This document shows, in pieces, positions 9,715 through 17,983 of a stretch of DNA of 64,000 nt. Location: assembly GCF_014905555.1 (NCBI RefSeq), contig NZ_BNGS01000004.1, forward strand, positions 124,001 through 188,000, given 5' to 3'. The stretch comes from Streptomyces sp. Y2F8-2 (GTDB lineage: Bacteria > Actinomycetota > Actinomycetes > Streptomycetales > Streptomycetaceae). Below the pieces are notes generated by a model. It saw only the letters and a program-made list of their open reading frames with translations. It was not told the DNA's origin and searched no databases. The position numbers were made by a program, and so were the translations under genes. Each line of letters starts with the position of its first letter. Position 1 is the first letter of the stretch.

Positions 9715-9750
9715 AATCAACAATCAGGAGACCATCAAAAAACCATCATC
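9715..9750. promoter_or_regulatory. Repeated (A/C)ATCA boxes in the divergent LacI/oxygenase promoter
   Basis: Between the two divergent starts (9657 and 9789) four short boxes AATCA, AATCA, CATCA and CATCA lie at 9715, 9722, 9733 and 9744, in a local A-rich patch that is unusual for this genome. The last two are 11 bp apart. They may be the LacI-family operator or the core promoters. No classical LacI palindrome with a central CG was found. Confidence 0.35.
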
Positions 9751-9788
9751 ACAGGCCGTCCATCCTCCTCCACTTCCGGGAAGCAGCC

Positions 9789-10826
9789 ATGGGACACCCG
9801 TACACGATCCGCGAGATAGCCCGTCAGGCCGGACTGAGCCAGGCCACCGTGGACCGTGTCCTCAACCATCGGGGCGGAGTGCGGGAGAGCACGGCACGTG
9901 AGGTGCACCAGGCGATCAGGGACCTGGACCGGCAACGGACGCAGGTCCGCATCGGCGGCCGCACCTTCATGATCGACATAGTGATGCAGACCCCGGCCCG
10001 GTTCTCCACCGCGGTGCGTGACGCCCTGGAGGCCGAACTGCCCTCCCTGCACCCGGCGGTCGTCCGCTCCCGCTTCCACTTCCGCGAGACCTGCCCGCCC
10101 GCGGAGCTCGTCCGCGTCCTCGACCGGATCGCCAGGCGCGGCACCCAGGGCGTGATCCTCAAAGCCCCGGACCTGCCCGAGATCGCCGACGCCGTCGGCC
10201 GGCTGGTGGCGGCCGGGATCCCCGTGGTCACCCTGGTGACGGACCTGCCGGGCAGTGCACGCCTCGCCTATGTCGGCATCGACAACCGCGCCGCCGGAGC
10301 CACCGCCGCGTACCTCCTCGACCAGTGGCTGAGGGACCGCCCGGGCCATGTGCTGGTCACCATCAGCCGGGGCTTCTTCCGCGGCGAGGAGGAACGCGAG
10401 ATGGGCTTCCGCGGCGCGCTGCGGATGACCAGCCCCTACCGCACCGTGGTCGAGGTCACCGACAGCGACGGCCTGGACGCCACCCAGCGCGACCTGGTCC
10501 TGGCCGCGCTGGAACAGGACCCGGACATCAACGCCGTCTACTCCATCGGCGGCGGCAACGCGGCGACCGTGGAGGCCTTCGCGACACTCGGCCGAGCCCC
10601 GGCCGTCTTCATCGCGCACGACCTCGACCAGGACAACACGCGCCTGCTGCGGGAACGCCGTATCTCCGCCGTCCTCCACCACGACCTGCGCCAGGACATG
10701 CGCCACGCCTGCCAGACGGTCATGCGGGCGCACGGCGCGCTCCCCGAGGAAGGGCCCCGTCCACCCTCGCCGATCCAGGTGGTCACGCCGTTCAACCTGC
10801 CGCCCGGGGCGGTGGCGGAGGGGTGA
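9789..10826 (+). CDS. LacI-family transcriptional regulator
   Basis: A 345-aa regulator. The N-terminal helix-turn-helix is TIREIARQAGLSQATVDRVL, and a periplasmic-binding-like sensor domain follows (IVMQTPARF, GVILKAPD, AYVGIDNRAAG, YSIGGGN). This sensor subtype is frequent beside inositol and sugar catabolic genes. It is transcribed away from the oxygenase-SDR-dehydrogenase cassette, which suggests local repression relieved by the sugar substrate. The ATG has a modest GGGAAG site. Confidence 0.9.
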   Translation: MGHPYTIREIARQAGLSQATVDRVLNHRGGVRESTAREVHQAIRDLDRQRTQVRIGGRTFMIDIVMQTPARFSTAVRDALEAELPSLHPAVVRSRFHFRETCPPAELVRVLDRIARRGTQGVILKAPDLPEIADAVGRLVAAGIPVVTLVTDLPGSARLAYVGIDNRAAGATAAYLLDQWLRDRPGHVLVTISRGFFRGEEEREMGFRGALRMTSPYRTVVEVTDSDGLDATQRDLVLAALEQDPDINAVYSIGGGNAATVEAFATLGRAPAVFIAHDLDQDNTRLLRERRISAVLHHDLRQDMRHACQTVMRAHGALPEEGPRPPSPIQVVTPFNLPPGAVAEG

Positions 10827-10988
10827 TCGGGCGAGCGGACCTCAGAACTGGCATCCGGCACCATAATCCTCAAAGATCACGTAACATCCAGATCGGAAAT
10901 CGATCAACTGTCGTAGTCACCCGCCCAGTTGGAGAAGTTCTCCACGCCTCGACCAAGGGTGACCGCGCAAGGGGGAAGGAAGAAACCG

Positions 10989-11417
10989 ATGAAGTCATCC
11001 GGTCTCCGGCGACGCCTCGCCGGAACGGCGGCCACCGCTGTCATGGTCGGTGCGGGCGTCCTGGCGGGCGCACCTTCGGCGGCGGCGAAGGCCAACCTGC
11101 TGGCCATCGACAAGGTGTCGTTCCACGCTCCGGGCCTGCAGGTGAAGGTCACCTACTCCTGCGACGCCGGCATCGACCACGAGCTCGTGGCCAACGCGAC
11201 GGCGCTCGGCCGGGGCACCCACGACGAGTCGATCGCTGCGGGCACCATCAAGAAGGACAAGCTCGTCTGCGACTACGACAGCCACACCGCGCAGGTCACA
11301 CTGCGCCCGGCCGCGGGTTCGCACTTCGCGAAGGGGGACAAGGTGCAGGTCGCCGTCTTCTACTTCGACACTGACGGGTTCAGCTACGCCCGCCAGGAGA
11401 CGGTCGCCGTTCTCTGA
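10989..11417 (+). CDS. Small secreted protein of unknown function
   Basis: A 142-aa protein with a clear Sec signal peptide: basic start MKSSGLRRRLAG, hydrophobic core AVMVGAGVLAG and an AxA-type cleavage site around APSAAAKA. The mature domain of about 108 aa begins KANLLAIDKVSFHAPGLQVK and holds two cysteines (Cys in TYSCDAG and in LVCDYD), which may form a disulfide. The alternating beta-like pattern suggests a small sandwich fold. The ATG follows AAGGAAG. I do not recognise the family. Confidence 0.8.
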   Translation: MKSSGLRRRLAGTAATAVMVGAGVLAGAPSAAAKANLLAIDKVSFHAPGLQVKVTYSCDAGIDHELVANATALGRGTHDESIAAGTIKKDKLVCDYDSHTAQVTLRPAAGSHFAKGDKVQVAVFYFDTDGFSYARQETVAVL

Positions 11418-11528
11418 TGCGGCATTCGCCCCGGCAGGCGGCGTACGGGTCCCGGTGGATGAACTCGGCCCGTCGCCCGCCGGGGCGGTGCGCAGCGCCG
11501 AGCACGGTGGAGCTCCAAGCCGCGGGGC

Positions 11529-13994
11529 CTAGGGCCTCTCGTTCGGCTCCCGCAGGACGGCCTGCGCCGCCGCGCGGTGCTCGGCGGCCCCCGCCGGATC
11601 CGTCCGGTCGAGCACGGTCGCGATGCCTTCGTGGGCCAGCACTTCCTCGTACCGGTTTCCCAGCCTCGGGGCCAGCTCCAGCGCCTGCCGGTGCAGCCGC
11701 AGGGCCTCCTCGGTCCGTCCCGCGAGCCGGCAGGTCTCGGCATAGCCGTTGAGGAAATGGATCTTCCAGTGCTCCTCGAACAGCTCGTCGAGCAGCGCGA
11801 ACGCCTCCCGGTGGCCGGCCAGTGCCTCCTCGTACCGGCCCATCTGCCGCAGCGCCACGCCCAGACAGTTCAGGCACCACGCCTGATTGTGCAGATGCCC
11901 GTCGTCGCGGGCCACGGCCAGCGCATGGCGCAGATGCTCCGCCGCCTCGTCGGGCTCCTCGCGGGCGATGGCCACGCCGAGCGTGATGCGGGCCGTCAGA
12001 GCGGGCGGCCACGCGGGGTCGGTGTGGGGGATGCCCAGCACCTCCCGGGCCCGCTGCGCCGCCTCCTCACGGTGCCCCAGCTGCAGCATCGCCCAGGCCT
12101 CCGACGCGGCCGCGTCGGCCGCGCCCGTCGGGCAGCCGGCCTGCTCGTACAACTTCCCCGCCAGCCGGAACAGTTCGAGTGGCTCCTCGACGTGGCCCGC
12201 GTCCCAGCTCAGACAACCACGGCGCATGGCCAGCTCGGCCTCCGCACGCGCGTCCCCCGCCTCGGACAACCGGAGTGCGGCCGCCTCGTACGCGGTGGTG
12301 GCCTCCGCCATCCGGCCCGCGTTGTAGCGCGCGAAGCCCAGATCGCTGTGCGCCTCGGCCAGTCGCAGCGGGTCGCCCAGGCGCTCGGCGGCGGCGAGCG
12401 AGCGCTCGAAGAGGACGTTGAGATGCGTCGTGCCGCAGCGCCGCGCGAAGTACGCCCGCAGGAAGCGCGGCAGCTCGCACACGTGCACGTCGGCCCCGAC
12501 GGCGGCCGCCGTCTCGAAGGCCGCGACGAGGTTTCCGTACTCGGTGACGAACCAGGCGAAGGCCGCGTTCTTGTCCGGGAACCGTGGCAGCTCCGGCGGA
12601 GGCGGCCCCGCGGAGGCCGCCCGGCCGGGCGCGACGAACGGCATGGCGGCGTCGGCGGCGGCCGCCGCGTGCACGTAGTAGCCGAGCACCCGGCCCAATG
12701 CCCGCTCCCGCTCGGCCGCCGAGTCCTGTTCCGCCGCGGCCCGGCGCGCGTGCTGGTGCACCAGGTCGTGCAGCCGGTAGCGGCCCGCCGTCGGCTGCTG
12801 GACCAGGTGCGCGTCGAGCAGGTCCTCCAGCATCTCCCGGGCGTTGCGCAGCGGCACGTCCGCCAGGGCCGCCACCACGTACTCGTCGAAGGACTCCCCG
12901 GGCAGCAGGCCCAGCATCCGGAACAGGCGTGCCTGGGAACGGTTCAGCTGCCGTACCGACATGGCGAACGCCGCGCCGAACGCGGCGTCGAACTCGCTCA
13001 CCCCCTGCGTCATCCGCTCGACGAGGACGCCCACGGTCCAGCCGGGCCGGTGCCGCAGCCGTGCCGCGGCCAGCCGCAGGGCCAGCGGCAGATGGCCGCA
13101 CAGCCGCAGCACCTCGGCGGCGGACTCCGGATCGCGGGCCAGCCTGCCCTCGGGGCCCACGGGGTCGCCGCTGGCACGGGCCAGCAGCTCCGCGCTCTCC
13201 TGCGGGCTCAGCACGTCGAGCGAGACAGGGGGCACCTCGTCCAGGCCCAGGAGCCGGTTGCGGCTCGTGATCAGGGCGACGGAGGGGCCGGCGCCGGGCA
13301 GCAGCGGGCGGACCTGGTCGGCGTCGGCGGCGTTGTCGAGGACCACGACGACCCGTCGGCGGGCCAGTTCCGACCGCCAGCAGGCGGCCAGTTGCTCGAT
13401 TCCCTCCTGCGGGACCTTCTCGGACGGGACGTCGAGCGCGCCGAGCAGCATCCGCAGCGCGGAGTCCGGGTCGAGCGGGGGCCGGCCCTCGGTGAACCCG
13501 TGCAGGTCCACATAGAGCTGGGCGTCCGGGAAGTCGGGGGCGAGCCGGTGCGCGGCGTGCACCGCCAGACAGGTCTTGCCGACGCCCGCCATGCCGTCGA
13601 CGGAGACCACCCGATGGCTGTCCACCGCGGCGAGCACGGCGGCCAGCTGGGCCTTTCGTCCCGTGAAGTCGGGCACGTCGCGGGGCAGATCGTTCCGGGG
13701 CAGCGGCCGGACCTGGCGGCTGCTCCTCGGGGGCGCCGGCAAGGGGTTCGAGGTCCGTTCCCACAGAGGGCGCAGGGGGCGGGGGTCGCGCTTGACGAGG
13801 CGGCAGAGGGCGACCACCGCGGGCCAGGGCGGCACGGTCTGCCCGTTGAGGTAGCGCGACAGCGATGAGGAGCTGAGGCCGGTGTCCCGCGCGAGGGCCC
13901 TCACGCCCAGCCCGGACAGTTCCTGGAGGAGGCGCAGCCGGGCCGCCAGCTCCTCCTGTGGGTCGGCCTTCGCCGTCCGTGTTTGCGCGTCCAC
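11529..13994 (-). CDS. AfsR-like regulator: HTH, NB-ARC ATPase and TPR domains
   Basis: About 821 aa. An XRE-type HTH lies at roughly residues 14-75 (RALARDTGLSSSSLSRYLNG). A STAND/NB-ARC ATPase follows, with P-loop GMAGVGKT (134-141), Walker B VVVVLDNAAD, sensor TSRNRL and GHLPLALRL. C-terminal TPR repeats cover the last 300 or so residues. Unlike SARP AfsR there is no OmpR-type DNA-binding/BTAD module; the HTH takes its place. The GTG at 13994 was chosen because GGGGGA lies just upstream; a longer ATG form starts at 14087. Such STAND proteins control secondary metabolism or development in Streptomyces. The target is unknown. Confidence 0.85.
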   Translation of the reverse strand: MDAQTRTAKADPQEELAARLRLLQELSGLGVRALARDTGLSSSSLSRYLNGQTVPPWPAVVALCRLVKRDPRPLRPLWERTSNPLPAPPRSSRQVRPLPRNDLPRDVPDFTGRKAQLAAVLAAVDSHRVVSVDGMAGVGKTCLAVHAAHRLAPDFPDAQLYVDLHGFTEGRPPLDPDSALRMLLGALDVPSEKVPQEGIEQLAACWRSELARRRVVVVLDNAADADQVRPLLPGAGPSVALITSRNRLLGLDEVPPVSLDVLSPQESAELLARASGDPVGPEGRLARDPESAAEVLRLCGHLPLALRLAAARLRHRPGWTVGVLVERMTQGVSEFDAAFGAAFAMSVRQLNRSQARLFRMLGLLPGESFDEYVVAALADVPLRNAREMLEDLLDAHLVQQPTAGRYRLHDLVHQHARRAAAEQDSAAERERALGRVLGYYVHAAAAADAAMPFVAPGRAASAGPPPPELPRFPDKNAAFAWFVTEYGNLVAAFETAAAVGADVHVCELPRFLRAYFARRCGTTHLNVLFERSLAAAERLGDPLRLAEAHSDLGFARYNAGRMAEATTAYEAAALRLSEAGDARAEAELAMRRGCLSWDAGHVEEPLELFRLAGKLYEQAGCPTGAADAAASEAWAMLQLGHREEAAQRAREVLGIPHTDPAWPPALTARITLGVAIAREEPDEAAEHLRHALAVARDDGHLHNQAWCLNCLGVALRQMGRYEEALAGHREAFALLDELFEEHWKIHFLNGYAETCRLAGRTEEALRLHRQALELAPRLGNRYEEVLAHEGIATVLDRTDPAGAAEHRAAAQAVLREPNERP

Positions 13995-14175
13995 CCGTTC
14001 CCCCACTTCGCGTCCCACTCCGGCAGAAGTCTCCCGAGCCAAGTCGCGGCTGGTCAAGGTCGTTTCAGCTGTCCCACGGCGTCCCATCGCCGTGGCCGGA
14101 GCACGCCGGCCCGGCTGTCATGGAGTCACGCCCCGACGACAGCGGGGCACCGACCCGGAAGAGGAGAACACCGAG

Positions 14176-14631
14176 ATGCAGTCCCGTATGCAGAACCCCG
14201 CCGTCGTCCTGTCCGGTGCGATGCAGCCCGTCCAGGAGATCCTCAAGGCCGTGCAGTCCGGTGGCGTGGACGGGCAGACGCTGGAGCTGGTGCATCTGCG
14301 GGTCAGCCAGATCAACGGCTGCAGCGCCTGCGTCGTCGGCGGCGCCAAGACGGCCCGCAAGGCCGGAGTCAGCGACGAGCGACTGGACGCGGTCGCCGCC
14401 TGGCGGGAGACCCCGTACTTCACCGAGGAGGAGCGGGCGGCGCTCGCGCTGGCCGAGGCCGCCACGCGGCTGGCCGACCGTCCCGACGCGGTGAGCGACG
14501 AGGTGTGGGACACGGCCGCCACCTACTTCGACGAGAAGCAGCTCGCGGCGATCGTCCTGATGATCGGCGTCACCAACCTGTTCAACCGGCTCAACGCCAC
14601 GACCCGCCAGATCGCCGGCGCGTGGGGATGA
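14176..14631 (+). CDS. Carboxymuconolactone decarboxylase family protein (AhpD-like)
   Basis: A 151-aa AhpD/CMD-fold protein with the redox motif GCSACVVGG (CxxC) and downstream helix YFTEEERAALALAEA. Family members act as peroxidase partners or alkylhydroperoxidases. The ATG at 14176 has GAGGAGA upstream. It is divergent from the AfsR-like regulator and is followed within 95 bp by a small DUF1801-type gene. Confidence 0.9.
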   Translation: MQSRMQNPAVVLSGAMQPVQEILKAVQSGGVDGQTLELVHLRVSQINGCSACVVGGAKTARKAGVSDERLDAVAAWRETPYFTEEERAALALAEAATRLADRPDAVSDEVWDTAATYFDEKQLAAIVLMIGVTNLFNRLNATTRQIAGAWG

Positions 14632-14723
14632 CGCCCGCCGCCACCGGCCAGGAGGAGCCGGCGAGCGATCTCGACAGCGATACTGCGTACACCCATGATC
14701 CGCACACCCGGAGGAGACCCGCT

Positions 14724-15203
14724 GTGAAGGACGCACAGAAGTCCGACAAGAGCACCGCCGCGACCGACACGACGTCCGAGGGCTTCACGGACGAGGAGCG
14801 AGCCGCGATGAAGGAGCGCGCCAAGGAGCTGAAGGCGTCCGCGCGCCGCGGGTCCAAGGCCGCCAAGGCGGCGGAGGACGAGGCCGCCGTGCTCGCGAAG
14901 ATCGCCGAGATGCAGGAGTCGGACCGGGTCATGGCCGAACGGATCCACGCCGTCGTCAAGGAGAGCGCGCCGGAGCTCGCCCCGAAGCTCTGGTACGGGA
15001 TGCCCGCGTACGCCCTGGACGGCAAGGTCGTCTGCTTCTTCCAGAGCGCGGAGAAGTTCAAGTCCCGCTATGCGACGTTCGGCTTCAGCGACAAGGCCAA
15101 CCTCGACGACGGCACCATGTGGCCGGCTTCCTACGCCCTGAAGGAGCTGACCGCCGCCGACGAGGCGAGGATCGGGGCGCTCGTGAAGAAAGCGGTGAAC
15201 TGA
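14724..15203 (+). CDS. DUF1801/YdhG-like protein
   Basis: A 159-aa protein. A charged Lys/Glu/Ala-rich N-terminal half, probably helical, precedes a YdhG-like fold with APKLWYGMPAYAL, VCFFQSAEKFKSRYATFGF and a Lys-rich C-terminus. Members resemble the iron-chaperone frataxin-like fold but their function is uncertain. The GTG at 14724 has GGAGGAG at ideal spacing. It probably lies in one transcript with the AhpD-like gene. Confidence 0.85.
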   Translation: MKDAQKSDKSTAATDTTSEGFTDEERAAMKERAKELKASARRGSKAAKAAEDEAAVLAKIAEMQESDRVMAERIHAVVKESAPELAPKLWYGMPAYALDGKVVCFFQSAEKFKSRYATFGFSDKANLDDGTMWPASYALKELTAADEARIGALVKKAVN

Positions 15204-15211
15204 GGCCCGGG

Positions 15212-15233
15212 CCGTGCTGACACGTCAGCACGG
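15212..15233. promoter_or_regulatory. 22-bp palindrome CCGTGCTGAC-AC-GTCAGCACGG
   Basis: A perfect 10-bp inverted repeat with a 2-bp centre lies 9 bp after the DUF1801 stop and about 30 bp before the next ATG. A loop of two bases is too tight for a good terminator hairpin, so an operator for a dimeric regulator is at least as likely. Confidence 0.45.
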
Positions 15234-15264
15234 CAGGTCCAGCCGCCCGTGCCGGTCGCTCTTG

Positions 15265-16152
15265 ATGGAGCCCGGCAGGCGAGGTCACACTGGCCGGGTG
15301 GACGCGGATCCGGGGTTCTACGGGCCCTCCTCGGTGACCTGGCAGATGCACGCCGACCCCATGATGTGGGTCGCCGGCATCCGCGCGCTCTACCTCCAGG
15401 CCCTGCACCCGCCCACCGTGCGCGGCGTCGTGCAGAACTCGGACTTCCGCCGCGACGCCTGGGGTCGGCTGATGCGCACCGCCGACTTCGTCGGGACGAC
15501 GACGTACGGCACCACCGAGGCCGCCGAGCGGCTGGCGGCGCGGGTGCGGAAGATCCACGCCATGCTCGGCGCCACGGACCCCGACACCGGTGAGCGGTAC
15601 GGCGTCGACGAGCCCGAGTTGCTGCTGTGGGTGCACTGCGCCGAGATCGACTCCTACCTCCACGTCCTGCGCCGCTCGGGGTTCCGGCTCACCGAGGCAG
15701 AGGCCGACCGGTACGTCCGTGAGAACCGGGCCGCCGCCGCCCTCGTCGGACTCGACCCCGAGCAGGTCCCCGCGGACCAGGACGAGTTGGCCGCGTACTT
15801 CGAGAAGGTACGGCCCGAACTCGCTGCCGGGCCCGAGGCCCGTGAGGTGGACGACTTCCTGCGGCGCCCGCCGATCCACCCGCTGCTGGTCCCGGCGCGC
15901 GCCCTGCTGTGGCGGCGGGTGGCGAACCTGGCGTACGCCGCCCTGCCCCCGTACGCCCACGAACTCTACGGCCGCCCGGCCCCGGGCCCCGCGGCGGTCA
16001 CCCGGCGGCTGCGCCTGACCGGCACCCTGCTGCGCCGGATCCCGGCACGCGTGCGCTGGCAACTGCCCCCGAAGCACGTTCTGCGCGCCATGGCCCGGCT
16101 CGGCCCCGGCGCACGGCCCGCACCGCGCAAGGTCGGCCGGCACGTCGGATGA
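15265..16152 (+). CDS. DUF2236/MpaB-type oxygenase family protein
   Basis: A 295-aa protein of the DUF2236 group, related to latex-clearing-protein and mycophenolate MpaB-like oxygenases. Recognised features are GFYGPSSVTWQMHADPMMW at the N-terminus, YLQALHPPTVRGVVQNS, and the helical core LLWVHCAEIDSYLHVLRRSG, whose His may contact haem. The ATG at 15265 is used; a GTG at 15298 is an alternative. It is followed 58 bp later by an FAD oxidoreductase. The substrate is unknown. Confidence 0.83.
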   Translation: MEPGRRGHTGRVDADPGFYGPSSVTWQMHADPMMWVAGIRALYLQALHPPTVRGVVQNSDFRRDAWGRLMRTADFVGTTTYGTTEAAERLAARVRKIHAMLGATDPDTGERYGVDEPELLLWVHCAEIDSYLHVLRRSGFRLTEAEADRYVRENRAAAALVGLDPEQVPADQDELAAYFEKVRPELAAGPEAREVDDFLRRPPIHPLLVPARALLWRRVANLAYAALPPYAHELYGRPAPGPAAVTRRLRLTGTLLRRIPARVRWQLPPKHVLRAMARLGPGARPAPRKVGRHVG

Positions 16153-16210
16153 TCCGGCGCCGACCGGCCCGTCTCTGGCCGATCCGGATCTTCGCGTGCT
16201 ACGAAGAAGC

Positions 16211-17821
16211 ATGCCTGCACGCGAAGGACACGAGGGACACCAGAGGCACGAGCGATACGACGCCGTGATCGTCGGCGGCGGCCACAACGGCCTCGTGGCC
16301 GCCGCCTATCTGGCCCGGGCCGGGCGATCCGTGCTCGTACTGGAGCGGCTGGACCACACCGGCGGCGCCGCCGTGTCCACGCGCCCGTTCGCCGGGGTCG
16401 ACGCACGGCTGTCGCGCTACTCCTACCTGGTCAGCCTGCTGCCCCGGAAGATCGTGCGGGACCTGGGACTGGACTTCCGCGTCCGGGCGCGCACCGTCTC
16501 GTCGTACACCCCCGTCGAGCGCAACGGGCGCCCCACCGGGCTGCTCGTCGGCGGTGGCGAGCGCCGCACCCGGGAGGCGTTCGCCCGCCTCACCGGCTCC
16601 GACCGCGAGTTCGAGGCATGGCAGCGGTTCTACGGCATGACCGGGCGGGTGGCCCAGCGGGTGTTCCCGACGCTCACCGAGCCGCTGCCCACCCGTGACG
16701 ACCTGCGCCGCCGCATCGACGACGAGGAGGCATGGCGGGCCCTGTTCGAGGAGCCGATCGGCGCCGCGATCGAGGCCCGCTTCACCGACGACCTGGTCCG
16801 CGGAGTCGTCCTCACCGACGCGCTCATCGGCACCTTCGCCGACGCCCACGACACCTCGCTGAAGCAGAACCGCTGCTTCCTCTACCACGTCATCGGCGGC
16901 GGCACCGGCGCCTGGGACGTCCCCGTCGGCGGCATGGGCGCCCTCACCGACGCGCTCGCCGCGGCCGCGCGCGCCGCCGGTGCGGTCGTCGCCACCGGGA
17001 GCGAGGCGGTGCGCATCGACACCGACGGGCGCGCCGCCGAGGTCGTGTTCCGGAGCGCGGACGGGGAGGGCACCGTCTTCACCCGGCACGTCCTGGTGAA
17101 CGCCTCCCCGCAGGAGCTGGCCCGGCTCACGGGCGACACCCCGCCGGCCCCGGCCGAGGGCGCCCAGCTGAAGGTGAACATGCTGCTCACGCGGCTGCCC
17201 GCGCTGCGGGACACCGGCGTCGACCCGCGCGAGGCGTTCTCCGGCACCTTCCACATCGCCGAGGGATACCGGCAACTGGCCACCGCCCACGCCCAGGCCG
17301 CCGCCGGTTCACTGCCCGCCGCGCCGCCGTCCGAGATCTACTGCCACTCGCTCACCGACCCCACCATCCTCGGCCCCGACCTGGTCGAGCGCGGCTACCA
17401 GACCCTCACCCTCTTCGGCCTGCACACCCCCGCCCGGCTCTTCGAGGAGGACAACGACGCCGTACGGGAGGAGCTGCTGAAGTCGACGCTGGCGCAGCTG
17501 GACGCCCACCTGGCCGAGCCGGTCGAGAACTGCCTGGCCACCGACGCGGACGGGCGTCCCTGCATCGAGGCCAGGTCCCCGCTCGACCTGGAGCGCGACC
17601 TGCGGCTGCCCGGTGGCAACATCTTCCACCGTGAACTGGCCTGGCCGTACGCCCAGGAAGGCACGGGCCGCTGGGGCGTGGAGACCCGGCACGCGAACGT
17701 CCTGCTGTGCGGCTCGGGCGCGGTGCGCGGCGGCGGGGTGAGCGGCGTGCCCGGGCACAACGCGGCGATGGCGGTGCTCGAAGACCTGGGGGAGCCGCTG
17801 CCGGACGGTGCCCGGACGTGA
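16211..17821 (+). CDS. FAD-dependent oxidoreductase (phytoene desaturase/PYROXD2-like)
   Basis: A 536-aa flavoprotein. The N-terminal dinucleotide fold DAVIVGGGHNGLVAAAYLARAG is followed by LERLDHTGGAA. The typical C-terminal GAVRGGGVSGVPGHNAA closes the FAD site. The length and pattern match the CrtI-related group that includes PYROXD2. The substrate is unknown, but desaturation or oxidation of a lipid-like molecule is plausible. The ATG at 16211 has GAAGAA upstream. No carotenoid genes are nearby. Confidence 0.83.
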   Translation: MPAREGHEGHQRHERYDAVIVGGGHNGLVAAAYLARAGRSVLVLERLDHTGGAAVSTRPFAGVDARLSRYSYLVSLLPRKIVRDLGLDFRVRARTVSSYTPVERNGRPTGLLVGGGERRTREAFARLTGSDREFEAWQRFYGMTGRVAQRVFPTLTEPLPTRDDLRRRIDDEEAWRALFEEPIGAAIEARFTDDLVRGVVLTDALIGTFADAHDTSLKQNRCFLYHVIGGGTGAWDVPVGGMGALTDALAAAARAAGAVVATGSEAVRIDTDGRAAEVVFRSADGEGTVFTRHVLVNASPQELARLTGDTPPAPAEGAQLKVNMLLTRLPALRDTGVDPREAFSGTFHIAEGYRQLATAHAQAAAGSLPAAPPSEIYCHSLTDPTILGPDLVERGYQTLTLFGLHTPARLFEEDNDAVREELLKSTLAQLDAHLAEPVENCLATDADGRPCIEARSPLDLERDLRLPGGNIFHRELAWPYAQEGTGRWGVETRHANVLLCGSGAVRGGGVSGVPGHNAAMAVLEDLGEPLPDGART

Positions 17822-17842
17822 CGGGATCCGGCCGGGGGCCGC

Positions 17843-17902
17843 GGTGATCCGACCGATCGATGGGTGATTCAACCGATCGGTCGGTGATCTGACCGATCGG
17901 TT
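17843..17902. repeat. Three exact-period 20-bp direct repeats, probable operator array
   Basis: Units begin at 17843, 17863 and 17883 and follow the consensus GGTGATYYRACCGATCGRTY. Units 2 and 3 also form a 14-bp inverted repeat (17869-17882 and 17891-17904) around an 8-bp spacer. ACCGATCGGTCGGT at 17872-17885 matches an ACCG-NN-CG-NN-CGGT pattern known for TetR-type PaaR regulators. The array lies about 80 bp before the nitronate monooxygenase start. A 20-bp period places three binding sites on nearly the same DNA face. Confidence 0.75.
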
Positions 17903-17924
17903 GAAGAACAGCCGGCGCCTAAAA

Positions 17925-17941
17925 TCTGATGGCTCGTCAGA
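17925..17941. promoter_or_regulatory. TCTGA-N7-TCAGA motif, shared with 37497-37513
   Basis: An inverted repeat TCTGA/TCAGA with a 7-bp centre, flanked by AA on the left and AAAAC(C)TCTT on the right. The same context recurs between the acyl-CoA synthetase and enoyl-CoA hydratase genes near 37.5 kb. It is a probable TetR-type operator for a shared acyl-CoA regulon. Confidence 0.55.
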
Positions 17942-17983
17942 AAACCTCTTCCGTCCTCTCGGGCGCTGCGGCATCCTGCGCCC

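Noticed and set aside
11577..13868. 763-codon frame antisense to the AfsR-like gene
   Set aside because: No motifs or start site; the STAND ATPase motifs on the other strand are unambiguous.
17843..17904. Repeats as a replication or plasmid iteron origin
   Set aside because: Only three units, in a promoter position, with no rep or dnaA gene nearby.
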